A stretch of DNA of 7,251 nt from a bacterium (lineage in GTDB: Bacteria > Verrucomicrobiota > Verrucomicrobiae > Opitutales > Opitutaceae), in the NCBI GenBank assembly GCA_021780625.1, contig JAJXYI010000608.1, positions 1-7,251 on the forward strand, read 5' to 3'. Positions 7,035-7,251 of the stretch are shown here, in pieces. Every line of letters begins with the position of its first letter. The stretch's first letter is position 1. Position numbers and translations under genes: made by a program. The notes below the pieces were generated by a model. The model was not told where the DNA came from. It did no database searches and saw nothing but the letters and a program-made list of their open reading frames with translations.

Positions 7035-7251
7035 ATGACACTGCACGCCGTCGATATCGCGATCATCGTCGCGTATTTCATCCTCTCGATCCTGGTCGGT
7101 TTCTGGGTCGCCAAGCGAGGCGCCAAGGATCTCGACTCCTACTTCCTCGGGAGCAAATCCCTTCCCTGGTACATCCTCGGCATCTCGGACGCGTCCGGCA
7201 TGTTCGACATCACCGGCACCATGTGGCTGGTGTACATCTTGTTCGTGTACG
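7035..7251 (+). CDS. Sodium:solute symporter (SSS/SLC5 family), 3' partial
   Basis: First 72 residues of an inner-membrane sodium-coupled solute transporter; the gene runs off the right edge. The protein begins MTLHAVDIAIIVAYFILSIL, a first transmembrane helix (about 6-24). Next comes the cytoplasmic/loop motif VAKRGAKDLDSYFLGSKSLP, a version of the SSS consensus in which a Tyr-Phe-Leu-Gly segment precedes a Leu-Pro-Trp (here SYFLGSKSLPWY, 35-46). A second helix begins about residue 46 and contains SDASGMFDITGTMW (51-64), where many family members have small residues only. The substrate (sugar, amino acid, carboxylate or other) cannot be told from this fragment. There is no in-frame ATG upstream close by. 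The nearest purine-rich stretch, GCGAGG at 7013-7018, ends 16 nt before the ATG, too far for a normal ribosome binding site. It is divergent from the efflux operon. Confidence 0.88.
   Translation, partial: MTLHAVDIAIIVAYFILSILVGFWVAKRGAKDLDSYFLGSKSLPWYILGISDASGMFDITGTMWLVYILFVY

Noticed and set aside
6772..7038. An 88-codon plus-strand frame whose TGA overlaps the symporter ATG (ATGA, 7035-7038), suggesting a coupled small gene
   Set aside because: The ATGA overlap is attractive, but the product is Pro/Arg/Ser-rich without helices, motifs or known similarity, its ATG has no ribosome binding site, and it spans the hairpin region. Conservation in relatives would be needed to revive it.

Overview
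The window is high-GC bacterial DNA from a Gram-negative (diderm) organism: it encodes a complete three-part RND efflux system that includes an outer-membrane channel lipoprotein. Going by memory of the families, the permease type and the symporter N-terminus resemble proteins of Verrucomicrobiota such as Opitutaceae. That assignment is an impression without a database search and should be held loosely.

Layout. (1) Positions 1-758, plus strand: the C-terminal ~251 residues of an NAD-dependent sugar-nucleotide epimerase of the UDP-glucuronate 4-epimerase type, cut by the left window edge. (2) Positions 773-6608, minus strand: a compact operon transcribed right to left, RND permease (3390-6608), then periplasmic adaptor (2219-3355), then NodT/OprM-type outer-membrane lipoprotein (773-2212), with gaps of 34 and 6 nt. 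(3) Positions 6609-7034: a divergent intergenic/leader region with two perfect inverted repeats (6737-6758 and 6777-6791) and no convincing gene. (4) Positions 7035-7251, plus strand: the first 72 residues of a sodium:solute symporter (SSS family), cut by the right edge.

How they work together. The three minus-strand genes should build one envelope-spanning pump: the permease captures substrate in the periplasm or inner membrane, the adaptor bridges, and the lipoprotein channel opens to the outside. No regulator gene is visible, so control, if local, would act through the inverted repeats or through a regulator elsewhere. The epimerase converges on the operon with only 14 nt between stop codons. 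The epimerase and symporter are probably functionally unrelated to the pump.

The window is mostly ordinary. The points most worth a second look are the loss of the conserved TM10 lysine in the permease while the TM4 aspartate pair is kept, the two inverted repeats upstream of the pump operon, the permease-first gene order, and the absence of a Shine-Dalgarno-like sequence at every start codon in the window. I found no evidence for a previously undescribed system.
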